Shown: positions 1 to 7,586, counted from the stretch's first letter. The stretch: DNA of 35,744 bases from an uncultured Aquimarina sp. (GCA_947498785.1 CANMLS010000044.1:1-35744); one strand, 5' to 3'. The notes: generated by a model not told the origin, from the sequence alone. A program made the numbers and translations.

Positions 1-168
1 ATCGCTGCAATGAGCATCTACATCGCTGCAATGAGCATCTACATCGCTGCAATGAGCATCTACATTGCTGCAATGAGTATCTACATCGCTGCAATGAGCA
101 TCTACATCGCTGCAATGAGCGTCTGTATGGCTACAATGAATATCTACATCTGTACAAGGATGCATTTA
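1..168. repeat. 21-bp tandem repeat, about eight units
   Basis: A direct repeat of 21 bases (unit ATCGCTGCAATGAGCATCTAC) runs from the window edge. The first six units are nearly identical; the last two, from about 127, drift steadily, so the array decays toward the right. It probably continues to the left of the window. The period is a multiple of three. On the plus strand it is an open frame repeating the heptapeptide IAAMSIY and ends at TAA 169-171. Two minus-strand frames are also open (units such as VDAHCSD). This could be the 3' end of a repetitive protein or a non-coding minisatellite. Confidence 0.9.
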
Positions 169-171
169 TAA
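1..171 (+). other. Open frame through the tandem repeat, left-truncated
   Basis: The plus-strand frame is open from base 1 to TAA at 169-171, giving about 56 residues made of an IAAMSIY heptad that degrades to a short tail ending in TRMHL. No start is visible because the window begins inside it. The composition fits no family I recognise. It may be an accident of a repeat whose period is divisible by three, so coding is unproven. Confidence 0.25.
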
Positions 172-209
172 TCAATAATTAATTATTAATATTTTAAAAC
201 CAAATTTTT

Positions 210-854
210 ATGGATCAAAGACAAAACCACAGATCAGACATGTTTAACGCTGTTCAACATTTTATGGATGCCAATACCGATATATGGAGTGGTATTCCTG
301 CATTGGTAACCTTCAAAAATCAATTTGATGAGCAACTTATACAAATTAGAGGGCATCAAGATAATCAGGAGGCTGCCAAAGTGTATCTGGGTAAAAACAA
401 AATCACTCAAAAACAGTTTGTATCAGAAAAAGCAGATATTCTAAATGATGCACTAGGAGCCTATGCTGCCGTAGAAGAAAAGGCAGAATTAATCCTTAAG
501 GCATCCAAAAGTTTTTCTGATCTATACCGGCGACGTAATCAGGATTTTATCACCGTGATTACAGAAACGATCACATTATTAGAGGAGCATATGGATGGTC
601 TTGCTGATTATGGAGTAACGACAGATCAGATAACTGATCTTAAAAATAGTTTTGATCGTTTCCTGGAGATTAATGGGCAACCTCGCCAGTATCGTATCGC
701 AGAGCGACAGGCTACTATTGGTTTATCAGAGCTTTTTGAGCAAACGGCTACTCTTCTTAGCGATAAGATGGATAAGGTTATGAAACGTTTTAAGCGGGCT
801 AATACTACATTTTATGTAGGGTATCAAGCTGCCAGAGTTATTGTGGGCAAATAA
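210..854 (+). CDS. Hypothetical all-helical protein, 214 aa
   Basis: I do not recognise this protein. It has no signal peptide and no membrane segment. It is predicted to be almost entirely helical, with long charged stretches (residues 80-135 and 165-205), suggesting a helical bundle or coiled coil in the cytoplasm. It starts with ATG 38 bases after the end of the tandem-repeat frame, and the leader between them is very AT-rich. No partner gene shares its strand within 600 bases, so it is probably monocistronic. Codon use looks like the chromosomal genes on the right side of the window rather than the array genes (impression, not calculated). Confidence 0.75.
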   Translation: MDQRQNHRSDMFNAVQHFMDANTDIWSGIPALVTFKNQFDEQLIQIRGHQDNQEAAKVYLGKNKITQKQFVSEKADILNDALGAYAAVEEKAELILKASKSFSDLYRRRNQDFITVITETITLLEEHMDGLADYGVTTDQITDLKNSFDRFLEINGQPRQYRIAERQATIGLSELFEQTATLLSDKMDKVMKRFKRANTTFYVGYQAARVIVGK

Positions 855-1499
855 GTACTATTAATTTGACTCTATAAATGTCGTATGTTGTCTCGCCCAT
901 ATTTGGTCCAAAGTTCTTGTTGATATATTGAAGTAACCTAAACTTTTTTTAATTCGCTATAAAAATGCTCTTTTTCACTCAATTTTTGTCTTTTTCTTAC
1001 TTCGTAGCGCTGCTATGAAGAGCAAAAAACACTTCAATTGATCAAAAAACTACTATTTTTTGCTAGAATCAAAAAAGTATAAACCACTTCATTCTATACC
1101 CAGAGTATATAATATCATAAGAGGTTTTTGTAGACCAAAATACAACATCACCCTAGATACGACTTTATAGAGTTATCACTGTATAGATGCATCCCGCCTG
1201 ATAAAAACAATGTTACCTATGTATATACAAACACTGTGAGGGTATCCAACGGCCTTAGCTATTGGATATATAAATAAGAGGATCTGTATATAGAAAAAGA
1301 AAAAACTACTAACATTATGTTCTATGTCTGCATCGCAACAATGTGATCAATCAAATGGTTGATCAATATTTATAAATTCGCAATGTTTTCTTAATGAAAA
1401 AGTTAGCAATCAATGCGCAGAAAAATCAAAAAAGCAGGGTAACATTTTGTGGTGTTAAGACACTTACATCAAACATCGGCAATAACTAAAATATATAAA
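855..1499. other. Intergenic spacer without a recognised gene
   Basis: No convincing open frame is seen. Toward its right end, at 1402-1443, lies a 42-base sequence that recurs in the same orientation at 28170-28210, just after the last array gene. An upstream 13-mer (CTTAGCTATTGGA, about 1256) also occurs near 28348. The rest is AT-rich and unremarkable. Confidence 0.6.
1402..1443 (+). repeat. Left copy of island-flanking direct repeat
   Basis: This 42-base stretch begins GTTAGCAATCAATGCGCAG and ends in GGGTAAC. It matches 28170-28210 at 35 of 42 aligned positions with one gap, in the same orientation. The two copies bracket the DUF2314 gene and the whole cassette array, so they may be the outer ends of the island. 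Function is inferred from position only. Confidence 0.55.
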
Positions 1500-2294
1500 A
1501 TGGGATTATATTCAAAATTATTTGGAGAAAACAAAAATCAAGAAAATAATACTAGTGTTTTTTATACTCAACAAGATGAGCTCATGAAACAGGCATCACA
1601 AAATGCTCAAGATAATTTTAAACACTTTTGGAGAGAGTTGTATTGGGAGTTTCGAAGAATAGTTCAGGTACATGATCTTGCAATGGTAAAAATCCCATTT
1701 AAACAAACATTAGATGGACAAAGTGAGCCTATTATAGAGCATATGTGGGTTAATGACATCGATTTTGATGGTGAAACCATTATCGGTAAATTAGCAAATA
1801 ACCCCAATCAATTAACCAACATCAAAAATGGTGACGTCGTAATGCGAAAAGTAGAAGAAATTAGTGATTGGATGATATCTATTCTCGGCAAAACTTATGG
1901 TGGATTTACGATTCAGGTTATGCGTTCTGGGATGAGCGATGAAGAAAGACAAAATCACGATAAGGCTTGGGGTTTAGATTTTGGCGACTATAATGAAGTT
2001 TTATTGGTATATGAACAAAAAGAAAAACCAGAGAATTTGATAGAACATCCAATGTGTATAAATATAGCCGATAAAATGCGCAAATTCCTGAAAGAGAACC
2101 CTGAGCAATTAACAGCCACAGATAATAATGGAAATACTTTTTTACATAAAGAAGCTATTGCAGGAAATAAAGCCTGTATTGAGGTTTTATTAGAATTTGG
2201 TGTGGATAAAACTATTAAATCTTCGGCGGGTAAAACAGCCTTGGATTATGCAAAATATATGAATTGGGAAAACATAATAGAAATATTGAATTAA
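1500..2294 (+). CDS. DUF2314 domain protein with C-terminal ankyrin repeats
   Basis: This is a cytoplasmic protein of 264 aa. I chose the ATG at 1500 over an upstream GTG at 1449 because the sequence from MGLYSKLFG looks like a native N-terminus and the extension overlaps the flanking repeat region. Residues about 45-175 resemble DUF2314: EHMWV, then a GxLxNxP stretch, a GD-containing turn and an ISDWM segment. Residues about 190-264 hold one to two ankyrin repeats (NNGNTFLHKEA; GKTALDYAKY). DUF2314 has no settled biochemical role; the ankyrin tail suggests protein contacts. The gene is closed by a strong hairpin terminator. It lies just outside or at the edge of the array. Confidence 0.85.
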   Translation: MGLYSKLFGENKNQENNTSVFYTQQDELMKQASQNAQDNFKHFWRELYWEFRRIVQVHDLAMVKIPFKQTLDGQSEPIIEHMWVNDIDFDGETIIGKLANNPNQLTNIKNGDVVMRKVEEISDWMISILGKTYGGFTIQVMRSGMSDEERQNHDKAWGLDFGDYNEVLLVYEQKEKPENLIEHPMCINIADKMRKFLKENPEQLTATDNNGNTFLHKEAIAGNKACIEVLLEFGVDKTIKSSAGKTALDYAKYMNWENIIEILN

Positions 2295-2333
2295 AAAACT
2301 AGTGTCCAAGACACTGTGTTATTAAAAGTAAGC

Positions 2334-2375
2334 AAAAACAATAGGTGGGGTTTTAAAACCCCACCTATTGTTTTT
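2334..2375. terminator. Perfect 42-bp palindrome, bidirectional terminator
   Basis: Two 21-base arms pair perfectly (core AGGTGGGGTTTTAAAACCCC). The arms begin with an A-run and end with a T-run, so it can terminate in both directions. It lies 39 bases after the DUF2314 stop and isolates that gene from the array. Confidence 0.9.
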
Positions 2376-2398
2376 GTTTATATAGTTTATTGGATACT

Positions 2399-2436
2399 AT
2401 CGTTGATAGTAGTTGTGCGACTGTTGCTAGTGTTGT
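2399..2436. repeat. Partial family-1 cassette junction
   Basis: The stretch containing GTAGTTGTGCGACTGTTGC matches the right end of the family-1 spacers at 3284, 5297 and 19445. It marks the left limit of the cassette array, immediately 3' of the first minus-strand gene. Confidence 0.6.
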
Positions 2437-2442
2437 ACGTAG

Positions 2443-3153
2443 TTACTTTATTTCACAATACTTATTAGGCATGTAATTGTAAATGTATATTTTATCAAAC
2501 TTTGTCTCAAATTTAAGCTGATTTAGTCTATTAAATGAATGAGTTGAAGCTTCTGTTCCAAAATCACAGACAAGTAAAAGCCAGTCTTCGTCATAATCTT
2601 CAGGGTATTTAGATATATTTTTTTCTTTTTTTTTAATTACTGATTTAAGCCATTCATAATTTATTTCTTCTACTAAGTAACATCCAAAATGTTGCCAATT
2701 TTCAAATTTCCTATTATTCGATACTGAAAAATCATTTATCAATTCAGATGGGTTTTCAGAATTAAACTTTGTACTAATGTCAAAATCAAATTCTCGATTA
2801 TTCAGGTATATTGTTTCAATAAATTTAAAAACTTCTTTAGAATATTCTTTTTCAGCAACTTTACCCGATTTTAAAACAATATTGTCAAACGTAATTAAGA
2901 CATAAAGCTCTGCATCATATTTCTCACGGAATAACTTCCTAGCATTTTCAATTATTTTTTCTTTGTATTGTTCTACCTGTTGCAATTTAGGATTGATTAA
3001 TCGTGTATGCTCAACAGAAACTCTTTTGTCATTTAATTTCAAAATGAAATCAGGTGTCTCGTATTCTTCAATACCGTATACTAAAAGCCTGAGTTCCGAG
3101 TTCGAAATAAACTTGGTTAATTGTATTCTTTCTGTTTCTTTTTTTGCGTTCAA
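2443..3153 (-). CDS. Hypothetical protein with PD-(D/E)xK-like motif, 236 aa
   Basis: This cytoplasmic protein has no signal peptide or membrane segment. Near residues 33-50 it reads TPDFILKLNDKRVSVEHT, a strand-turn-strand with PD followed by ExH. This resembles the core of PD-(D/E)xK nuclease-fold proteins, but with His or Thr in place of the usual Lys. The rest is mixed alpha/beta with a Lys-rich helix near residue 165. A nuclease-like fold is an inference from one motif. It is the most 3' unit of the minus-strand array, between a family-1 junction and the hairpin at 3165-3300. Its start ATG is about 20 bases from that hairpin. Confidence 0.7.
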   Translation of the reverse strand: MNAKKETERIQLTKFISNSELRLLVYGIEEYETPDFILKLNDKRVSVEHTRLINPKLQQVEQYKEKIIENARKLFREKYDAELYVLITFDNIVLKSGKVAEKEYSKEVFKFIETIYLNNREFDFDISTKFNSENPSELINDFSVSNNRKFENWQHFGCYLVEEINYEWLKSVIKKKEKNISKYPEDYDEDWLLLVCDFGTEASTHSFNRLNQLKFETKFDKIYIYNYMPNKYCEIK

Positions 3154-3164
3154 ATCTTATTACT

Positions 3165-3300
3165 GGTAACGGTTTGTGTATGGTTTCGTTGCTGAAATAG
3201 CAAGTTAATAAAAAGAACCGAACCATTGTTCAGCGGCGAGGATTTTCTGATAGGGAAATCAGCAACAATGAACTATACACATTGTGGCTGTTGCACAATC
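3165..3300 (-). repeat. attC-like hairpin spacer
   Basis: An imperfect long stem: TGTGTATGGTT (3175-3185) pairs with AACTATACACA, and TCGTTGCTGA pairs with TCAGCAACAA (3259-3268). The loop is about 65 bases. The termini carry GTAAC and GTTGC boxes. The layout (outer box, inner box, loop, inner box, outer box) is that of an integron attC site, but the boxes do not match the canonical core exactly. Confidence 0.55.
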
Positions 3301-3432
3301 TCAATTTCTATAATATCAAGTATTTTACACGTTGAGTTATCTTTTAAGCAATTGACTTTCAGTGCTAATTCTATTTGAATATATTAAAACTGTCTGAGTT
3401 TATCAAAAATAGTAGTTGTGCAACGGTTACTG
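3284..3432. repeat. Family-1 spacer, copy 1 of 3
   Basis: About 150 bases, almost identical to 5297-5452 and 19445-19587. It opens with GGCTGTTGCACAA and closes with TTGTGCAACGGTTAC, so its ends are inverted repeats. It contains no open frame. It may be an empty cassette or a MITE-like unit. Confidence 0.85.
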
Positions 3433-3449
3433 TTGTTGTAAAACGTAAT

Positions 3450-4247
3450 TTATAGGAACGAATTATAATCAATTTTCCTAAATCTCTCTTTTTCTTTTTT
3501 CAATACATCCCAATCAAATTCATAACATTCTTCATCTTTCCAGTCAGATGGAAAATCAACAATTAAGAATCCGCCTATTCCAAATCCACCACCATAATAA
3601 CTATCTGTATTTACAGCTAGACTATCACTTCCCGTACTAAAACTCTCTGTTTTGAATTGTGATGATAATAAAACACAAAGTCCTGAAAAAGCATCGAGTA
3701 AATTTCCGAGACTAGCTTGTTCAAAGTTGTGCAATCTATCGTGCTTACATTTGTTGTAGGCTTGATACCACATAAGTTGTTCATCTTTTTTCCATTGTAT
3801 GAATGGAAATCGTTCGTTATTCATTCCGTGCCAATGAGGGAAAATTATAGAATAATCATCAAGGTGATGTGTTTTGTTTACTATTTTAAAGTCGTTAATA
3901 TTCCAACTTTTTTCGTCTCTCGGTTGTCCTTTTTTTGCACCATTTTTAATAACAGGATTAAAAATATTCTCTTTTAGAATTGCTTTAAAATTTGCTTCTA
4001 TTTCTATACAGGTTCTAATTAATAATTCGTGAATTCTAAATGAATAAGTAACTAAATTAATATCAGATGGTTCAATATATTCAAAAAGTCCAATTATATC
4101 TTTCTGAAGTATTGCAAATGCTCTTGTATAATGTTCAGGATGGTCAGAATAATGATGGTCAACAATATATGCCCAATCACTATATCCAGAATTATGACCT
4201 TTTTTAACTGGTCTGTAATTTCTATGAAATGGTTTGTCGAAGCTCAT
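3450..4247 (-). CDS. Hypothetical protein, 265 aa
   Basis: I do not recognise a named domain. It is a soluble protein with an N-terminal HWHG/DHHYSDH histidine-rich section, a helical middle (RIHELLIRTCIEIEANFK) and a YNKCKHDR motif near residue 167. That motif recalls helical HEPN-like or AbiV-like proteins, but this is weak. A Gly-rich loop (YGGGFGIGGF) follows. The unit is well bounded. The DNA just left of the stop (TTGTAAAACGTAA) is nearly the reverse complement of the DNA just right of the start (TTATGTTTTACAA), the end-complementarity expected of an integron cassette. The palindrome of recombinase-tail copy a lies 32 bases upstream of the start. Confidence 0.75.
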   Translation of the reverse strand: MSFDKPFHRNYRPVKKGHNSGYSDWAYIVDHHYSDHPEHYTRAFAILQKDIIGLFEYIEPSDINLVTYSFRIHELLIRTCIEIEANFKAILKENIFNPVIKNGAKKGQPRDEKSWNINDFKIVNKTHHLDDYSIIFPHWHGMNNERFPFIQWKKDEQLMWYQAYNKCKHDRLHNFEQASLGNLLDAFSGLCVLLSSQFKTESFSTGSDSLAVNTDSYYGGGFGIGGFLIVDFPSDWKDEECYEFDWDVLKKEKERFRKIDYNSFL

Positions 4248-4272
4248 TTATTCTGATTGGTCTTATGTTTTA

Positions 4273-4371
4273 CAACACTAATATATAGTTACCATGGTAA
4301 CTATATATTTCTATATGAGGAACTAATGTAGTAAATCTTTTAAGTTTTTTATAGTGATATGAGTATAAGTT
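4273..4371 (-). repeat. Recombinase-tail repeat, copy a (3' end only)
   Basis: This holds the last 100 bases of the family-2 repeat. Read on the minus strand it encodes TYTHITIKNLKDLLH then stop, the C-terminal nucleophile box of a tyrosine recombinase with the Tyr intact. A perfect 30-base palindrome centred on GTTACCATGGTAAC follows at 4280-4309. It breaks off at 4371, where the next unit begins. Confidence 0.75.
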
Positions 4372-4469
4372 AAAGAAAAGATTTTCTTTTAGAAAAAACT
4401 TTTCTATCTCGATGTTATCAGAAATTAATACTGGTTTGAAATCTTTATCCTTGCTGTGAATACTCTATC

Positions 4470-5177
4470 TTATTTTTTAGAAACTAAAACTTCGATATAT
4501 TCATCATACGAAAACTTTCTTATGCGAAAAATATATTCTTTTAATTTTTCGGTATCATTAGGATAAAGTATTCCTCCCAAAGCTCTATCATAAAATGATA
4601 CTTCTTCTTTGGTAACATCGTCTATTATAACTTGCACATGAGCCATCGCTGTTCTAGGATTTCCCTGATAAACACGTTTATTTGAAAAACCTACTAACAC
4701 TAAAGATAGCCCATTATTTAACTTCATGATTTCTCCAATCTGTAATGTAATGATTTCTCCAATATTAATTTCATTTAACACCTGCTTTTGATATTGCCTT
4801 AGAGCTTCAGCATCTGTAATAAAAGTAGTAAGAATGGATTTATATTTTGAGTCCGAGTTTTTTAATACAGAATCTCCTTTCCAGAATAGTATAGTGTTTT
4901 TCTTTGGATAGGTGATGGTGTACTCTATAACTGAAAAGGGTTTATCTACGTTACTTACAATAGTAGTCCAATAAATAGTTTTTGTAGCTTCTATATATTT
5001 AAAATTAACTACTCCACCGTTACTGTTATATATAGACGTACCATATCGTTCTATGTCAACTTTATGTTTAATAGTATCAAAGGCTTCTATTAGTTTCTTA
5101 TTCATTATTTTAGATTGGGAATATGCTTCAGAAGAGAATACATAGAAACAACATATTAGGGCAAAAATATTTTTCAT
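4470..5177 (-). CDS. Hypothetical secreted protein, 235 aa
   Basis: The first 20 residues form a signal peptide (MKNIFALICCFYVFSSEAYS, cleaved near Ala-Tyr-Ser-Gln), so the mature protein is exported to the periplasm or surface. The body is mixed alpha/beta with no motif I recognise. It has no lipobox after the signal and no type IX sorting tail. It is the only gene of its unit, between truncated repeat copy a and the small hairpin at 5258-5291. Nothing in the sequence shows its role. Confidence 0.7.
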   Translation of the reverse strand: MKNIFALICCFYVFSSEAYSQSKIMNKKLIEAFDTIKHKVDIERYGTSIYNSNGGVVNFKYIEATKTIYWTTIVSNVDKPFSVIEYTITYPKKNTILFWKGDSVLKNSDSKYKSILTTFITDAEALRQYQKQVLNEINIGEIITLQIGEIMKLNNGLSLVLVGFSNKRVYQGNPRTAMAHVQVIIDDVTKEEVSFYDRALGGILYPNDTEKLKEYIFRIRKFSYDEYIEVLVSKK

Positions 5178-5257
5178 TTAGTAAATTTAATATATCTATT
5201 CTATGCATACCTCCCCATTTTCCGTGAAAATTGCTTAAATACTTCGTAACGCTTTGG

Positions 5258-5291
5258 CTATGCACAGTATCCCGAAGGGTATTGTGTATAG
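5258..5291. repeat. Short hairpin with CCCGAAGGG tip
   Basis: CTATGCACAGTATCCC and GGGTATTGTGTATAG pair around a GAA loop. The same tip occurs in the hairpin at 8893-8936. It lies upstream of the exported-protein gene, next to family-1 copy 2, where an attC-like site is expected. Confidence 0.6.
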
Positions 5292-5296
5292 GTGGT

Positions 5297-5452
5297 GTGG
5301 CTGTTGCACAACCTCAATTTCTAAAACATCAAGTATTTTACACGTTGAGTTATTTTTTTAAACAATTGACTTTCAGTGCTAATTTTATTTGAATATATTA
5401 AAACTGTCTGAGTTTATCAAAAATAGTAGTTGTGCAACGGTTACCAGTGTTG
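5297..5452. repeat. Family-1 spacer, copy 2 of 3
   Basis: Nearly the same sequence as 3284-3432, with the same inverted ends (GGCTGTTGCACAA and TTGTGCAACGGTTAC) and no gene. It separates the exported-protein unit from the SDR unit. Confidence 0.85.
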
Positions 5453-5465
5453 GCAGTAATTTTAT

Positions 5466-6074
5466 TTATGCATCTACAAAAATTACTTGTCCTGTAATAA
5501 ACCCATCCACAGAACGTTGAAAAGCTTTTCCAACTAAAACACCAGAAACTGGTTGAAAACCAGGCATCATTTCTCTGTATTCTTCCCAAGCCTCTTCTAA
5601 AACAGTTGGGTTTATAGAGTTTATTCGGATACCTCTTGGCATTTCAAACGCAACACATTTAACAAATGTGTCAATTGCACCACTAGTTGTTGCATCTGCA
5701 ATAGAAGAGGGAAGAGGTTTGACGTTTAGAATTCCTGTAATTAAAGTAAAAGAGCCGTTATCAGCGATGTATTCTTGACCTATACGAACAATATTGATTT
5801 GTCCCATCATTTTACTTGAAATTGTGCTCATCCATTGTTCTTCGGTCATCTCAATAAAATTGGCATACTCACAGACACCAGCTGCATTTACAACAGCATC
5901 AAAATGCCCTACTTCTTCGTATAGTTTTCTTAAGGACTCTTCATTAGTAATGTCAACCTGATGGTCATAGTTATTAACAGAACGTCCAGCAGTTATAACG
6001 TTGTGATTTCCTAGAGATGTTAGAGCTGCCTGACCTATTTTTCCGTTTGCACCAATTAAAATTATTGTTTTCAT
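5466..6074 (-). CDS. Short-chain dehydrogenase/reductase, atypical active site
   Basis: A 202-aa NAD(P)-binding Rossmann protein. The nucleotide motif GANGKIG is at residues 8-14, the NAAG motif near residue 65, and the end reads GQVIFVDA as in classical SDRs. The usual YxxxK catalytic pair is absent: the corresponding segment reads ATTSGAIDTFVK, as in a subgroup of short SDRs with NGA or SGA in that place. It may therefore be a reductase with altered chemistry. The gene sits just downstream, on the same strand, of a truncated CRP/FNR regulator, an arrangement seen again at 24980-26620. Substrate is unknown. Confidence 0.85.
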   Translation of the reverse strand: MKTIILIGANGKIGQAALTSLGNHNVITAGRSVNNYDHQVDITNEESLRKLYEEVGHFDAVVNAAGVCEYANFIEMTEEQWMSTISSKMMGQINIVRIGQEYIADNGSFTLITGILNVKPLPSSIADATTSGAIDTFVKCVAFEMPRGIRINSINPTVLEEAWEEYREMMPGFQPVSGVLVGKAFQRSVDGFITGQVIFVDA

Positions 6075-6143
6075 ATGATATTTGTTTTAGTTAAATCATA
6101 TGCAAATTTATGAGAAGATAAAGGCTGTATTTAGGACATTTGT

Positions 6144-6725
6144 CTAATAAGTAATATTCGCTCTTATTCTACTTAAGTGTCGTTGTGTAATTCCTAAATA
6201 TGAAGATAGATAACTTAGCGGTATTAGTTGTAAATATTTGGGGTCGTTTGTTAGCAAATTTCGATACCGTTTCTCAGCACTCTCTTTTTGCAGCATAAAA
6301 ATTCTCTTTTCCATTTTAATATACTCTTGTTCAGCAATGAATTTGAAAAACTTAAGCCAATTGCTACTTGAGTCTTCTAATTTCAAAATTTCATCTCTTG
6401 AAATAGTTAACATCTCAACATCAGTCAAAGCTTGAATATTTTCAGTTGTTTTGGTTTGAGATAAAAAAGAAGAATAAGCACTAGCAAATGAATTTGAAAA
6501 AGTAAAACAGTAGGTTACTTCCTCCTCTGAAGATAAATAATAAAATGACCTAAATAACCCAGAAACTACAAACGCTACTTCTTTACAAGTTTTACCTTCT
6601 TGAATAAAAAAATCACCTTTCTCTAACTTTTTATAAGCTACTTTAGTTTCAAATAAATCTATTTCTTCTCCTAATACATGAGTAGCAAAACTATGTCTTA
6701 ACCTATGCTGGTGGATGATCAGATA
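6144..6725 (-). pseudogene. CRP/FNR regulator, 5'-truncated and fused to recombinase tail
   Basis: The C-terminal 94 residues (from the ATG at 6428) carry a CRP-type winged helix ending in YLSSYLGITQRHLSRIR. The same frame is open further upstream to 6725 and encodes most of the cyclic-nucleotide-like beta-roll (KLEKGDFFIQEG; AFVVSGLFRSFYYL), but no ATG, GTG or TTG precedes residue 94 except a late TTG. The first roughly 25 residues of a normal family member are replaced, in frame, by HQHRLRHSFATHVLGEE, the Arg/His box of a tyrosine recombinase contributed by repeat copy b. The regulator was therefore cut by the junction and is probably dead or produced only as a short form. Confidence 0.75.
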
Positions 6726-6819
6726 TCACACCGTTTATAGGATGCAGAGTTATCATGGGTAATATTGTATTTTTATAACCTAAGACTTGGGAAAGGGCTT
6801 TATGTAGGATATGGTGTTA
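6658..6819 (-). repeat. Recombinase-tail repeat, copy b (5' part)
   Basis: This keeps the upstream half of the family-2 repeat, from the GTGTTA end back to the LRHSFATHVLGEE coding box, then passes directly into the CRP/FNR gene. The GHN and YTH boxes and the palindrome are missing. Confidence 0.8.
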
Positions 6820-6880
6820 GAAACGCTTATTTTAAAGCTTATTTTTTGAAATTAAAGGCTTGTGCAAGGGTTGCTGTTCT
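6816..6880. repeat. Family-3 spacer, partial copy
   Basis: The right 60 bases of family 3 (AACGCTTATTTTAAAGC through GGCTTGTGCAAGGGTTGC) match 10463-10528 and 21420-21486. It abuts repeat copy b and marks the left edge of the ECF-sigma unit. Confidence 0.75.
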
Positions 6881-6924
6881 TAGTACTTATCCCTTTTTCT
6901 AAAAAAGAATTGTCTTTAAAACAT

Positions 6925-7371
6925 TTATTTTTCTTTTTCGAGGTTTATTTGATTAGGCTTTTTATAAATGATGCCAACACAAATTCCATAGATACCAAAT
7001 TGAAGGAAAAGATAAAAGCTTTCCATAATGATAAAAGATATTTCATTTTCTATATTTTGTTTTGCAACAAAGGCCAATACATGAGATGTCCAAAAGAATA
7101 AACCTATTGTTAAAGTATATTTCATACTCTTTACAAAACTCGTTCCTGAAAAAGAAACAAAATTATACAGATAAGTAAGGATTATTCCTTGGATAAAAAT
7201 TGTTAATAATCCAATAATTATGTTTGGCTCTCCTTTGAAATAACTGAATGATTTATATTCATCTTCAAATAACATAATGTGCCATACTATAGCTATAGTA
7301 AATGTTATAACCGTATAAGCAAATGTTCCTAATATTATTTTTTTTGTATTCATATTCTTGTAGTTTTTCAT
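6925..7371 (-). CDS. Four-helix inner-membrane protein, 148 aa
   Basis: Four hydrophobic segments (about residues 10-32, 48-72, 82-104, 115-138) indicate a small integral membrane protein. It has conserved-looking WHIMLF and GEPNIIIG motifs and a Lys-rich cytoplasmic tail. I do not assign a family or function. The start at 7371 is supported by the upstream small gene, whose stop overlaps this ATG (ATGA); a second ATG at 7353 (MNTKK) is the alternative. It is the last gene of a minus-strand unit that begins with an ECF sigma factor. Confidence 0.75.
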   Translation of the reverse strand: MKNYKNMNTKKIILGTFAYTVITFTIAIVWHIMLFEDEYKSFSYFKGEPNIIIGLLTIFIQGIILTYLYNFVSFSGTSFVKSMKYTLTIGLFFWTSHVLAFVAKQNIENEISFIIMESFYLFLQFGIYGICVGIIYKKPNQINLEKEK

Positions 7372-7535
7372 AAAAGGTTATGATGTAAATCATTAATAGC
7401 TTCAATGATAGAGACACCATAACCTTTAATAATTTCATAGCCTTCCTTGTCAATTAGTGATATCACGTATTCGTTATTTATAATCTCAAATTTTAAGTTT
7501 TTGAGTTTATGTATAGCTATAATAGTATTCATCAT
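7368..7535 (-). CDS. Small hypothetical protein, 55 aa
   Basis: A short open frame reads MMNTIIAIHKLKNLKFEII at its start and ends NDLHHNLL, with a possible second start at 7532. Its stop codon overlaps the ATG of the membrane-protein gene in an ATGA, suggesting translational coupling. It is predicted as a small alpha/beta protein; the segment YVISLIDKEGYEIIKGYG, then IIEAINDL, is loosely like HicB-type folds, which I would not press. It starts 52 bases after the SnoaL-like gene ends on the same strand. Confidence 0.6.
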   Translation of the reverse strand: MMNTIIAIHKLKNLKFEIINNEYVISLIDKEGYEIIKGYGVSIIEAINDLHHNLL

Positions 7536-7586
7536 ATTTAAAATGATAATATTGAAGGAGGGGAAAAGATTAAGGAAATGGTATAA

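Noticed and set aside
1..168. CRISPR array
   Set aside because: Units are directly joined with no spacers, and the period is 21 bases.
5398..5589. Minus-strand ORF of 63 aa
   Set aside because: It is a shadow overlapping the SDR gene in another frame and the family-1 spacer.
6862..7101. Plus-strand ORF of 79 aa
   Set aside because: It starts in the family-3 spacer and runs antisense over the membrane-protein gene; composition is that of a shadow frame.
7265..7453. Minus-strand ORF of 62 aa
   Set aside because: It overlaps both the 55-aa gene and the membrane-protein gene in a third frame.
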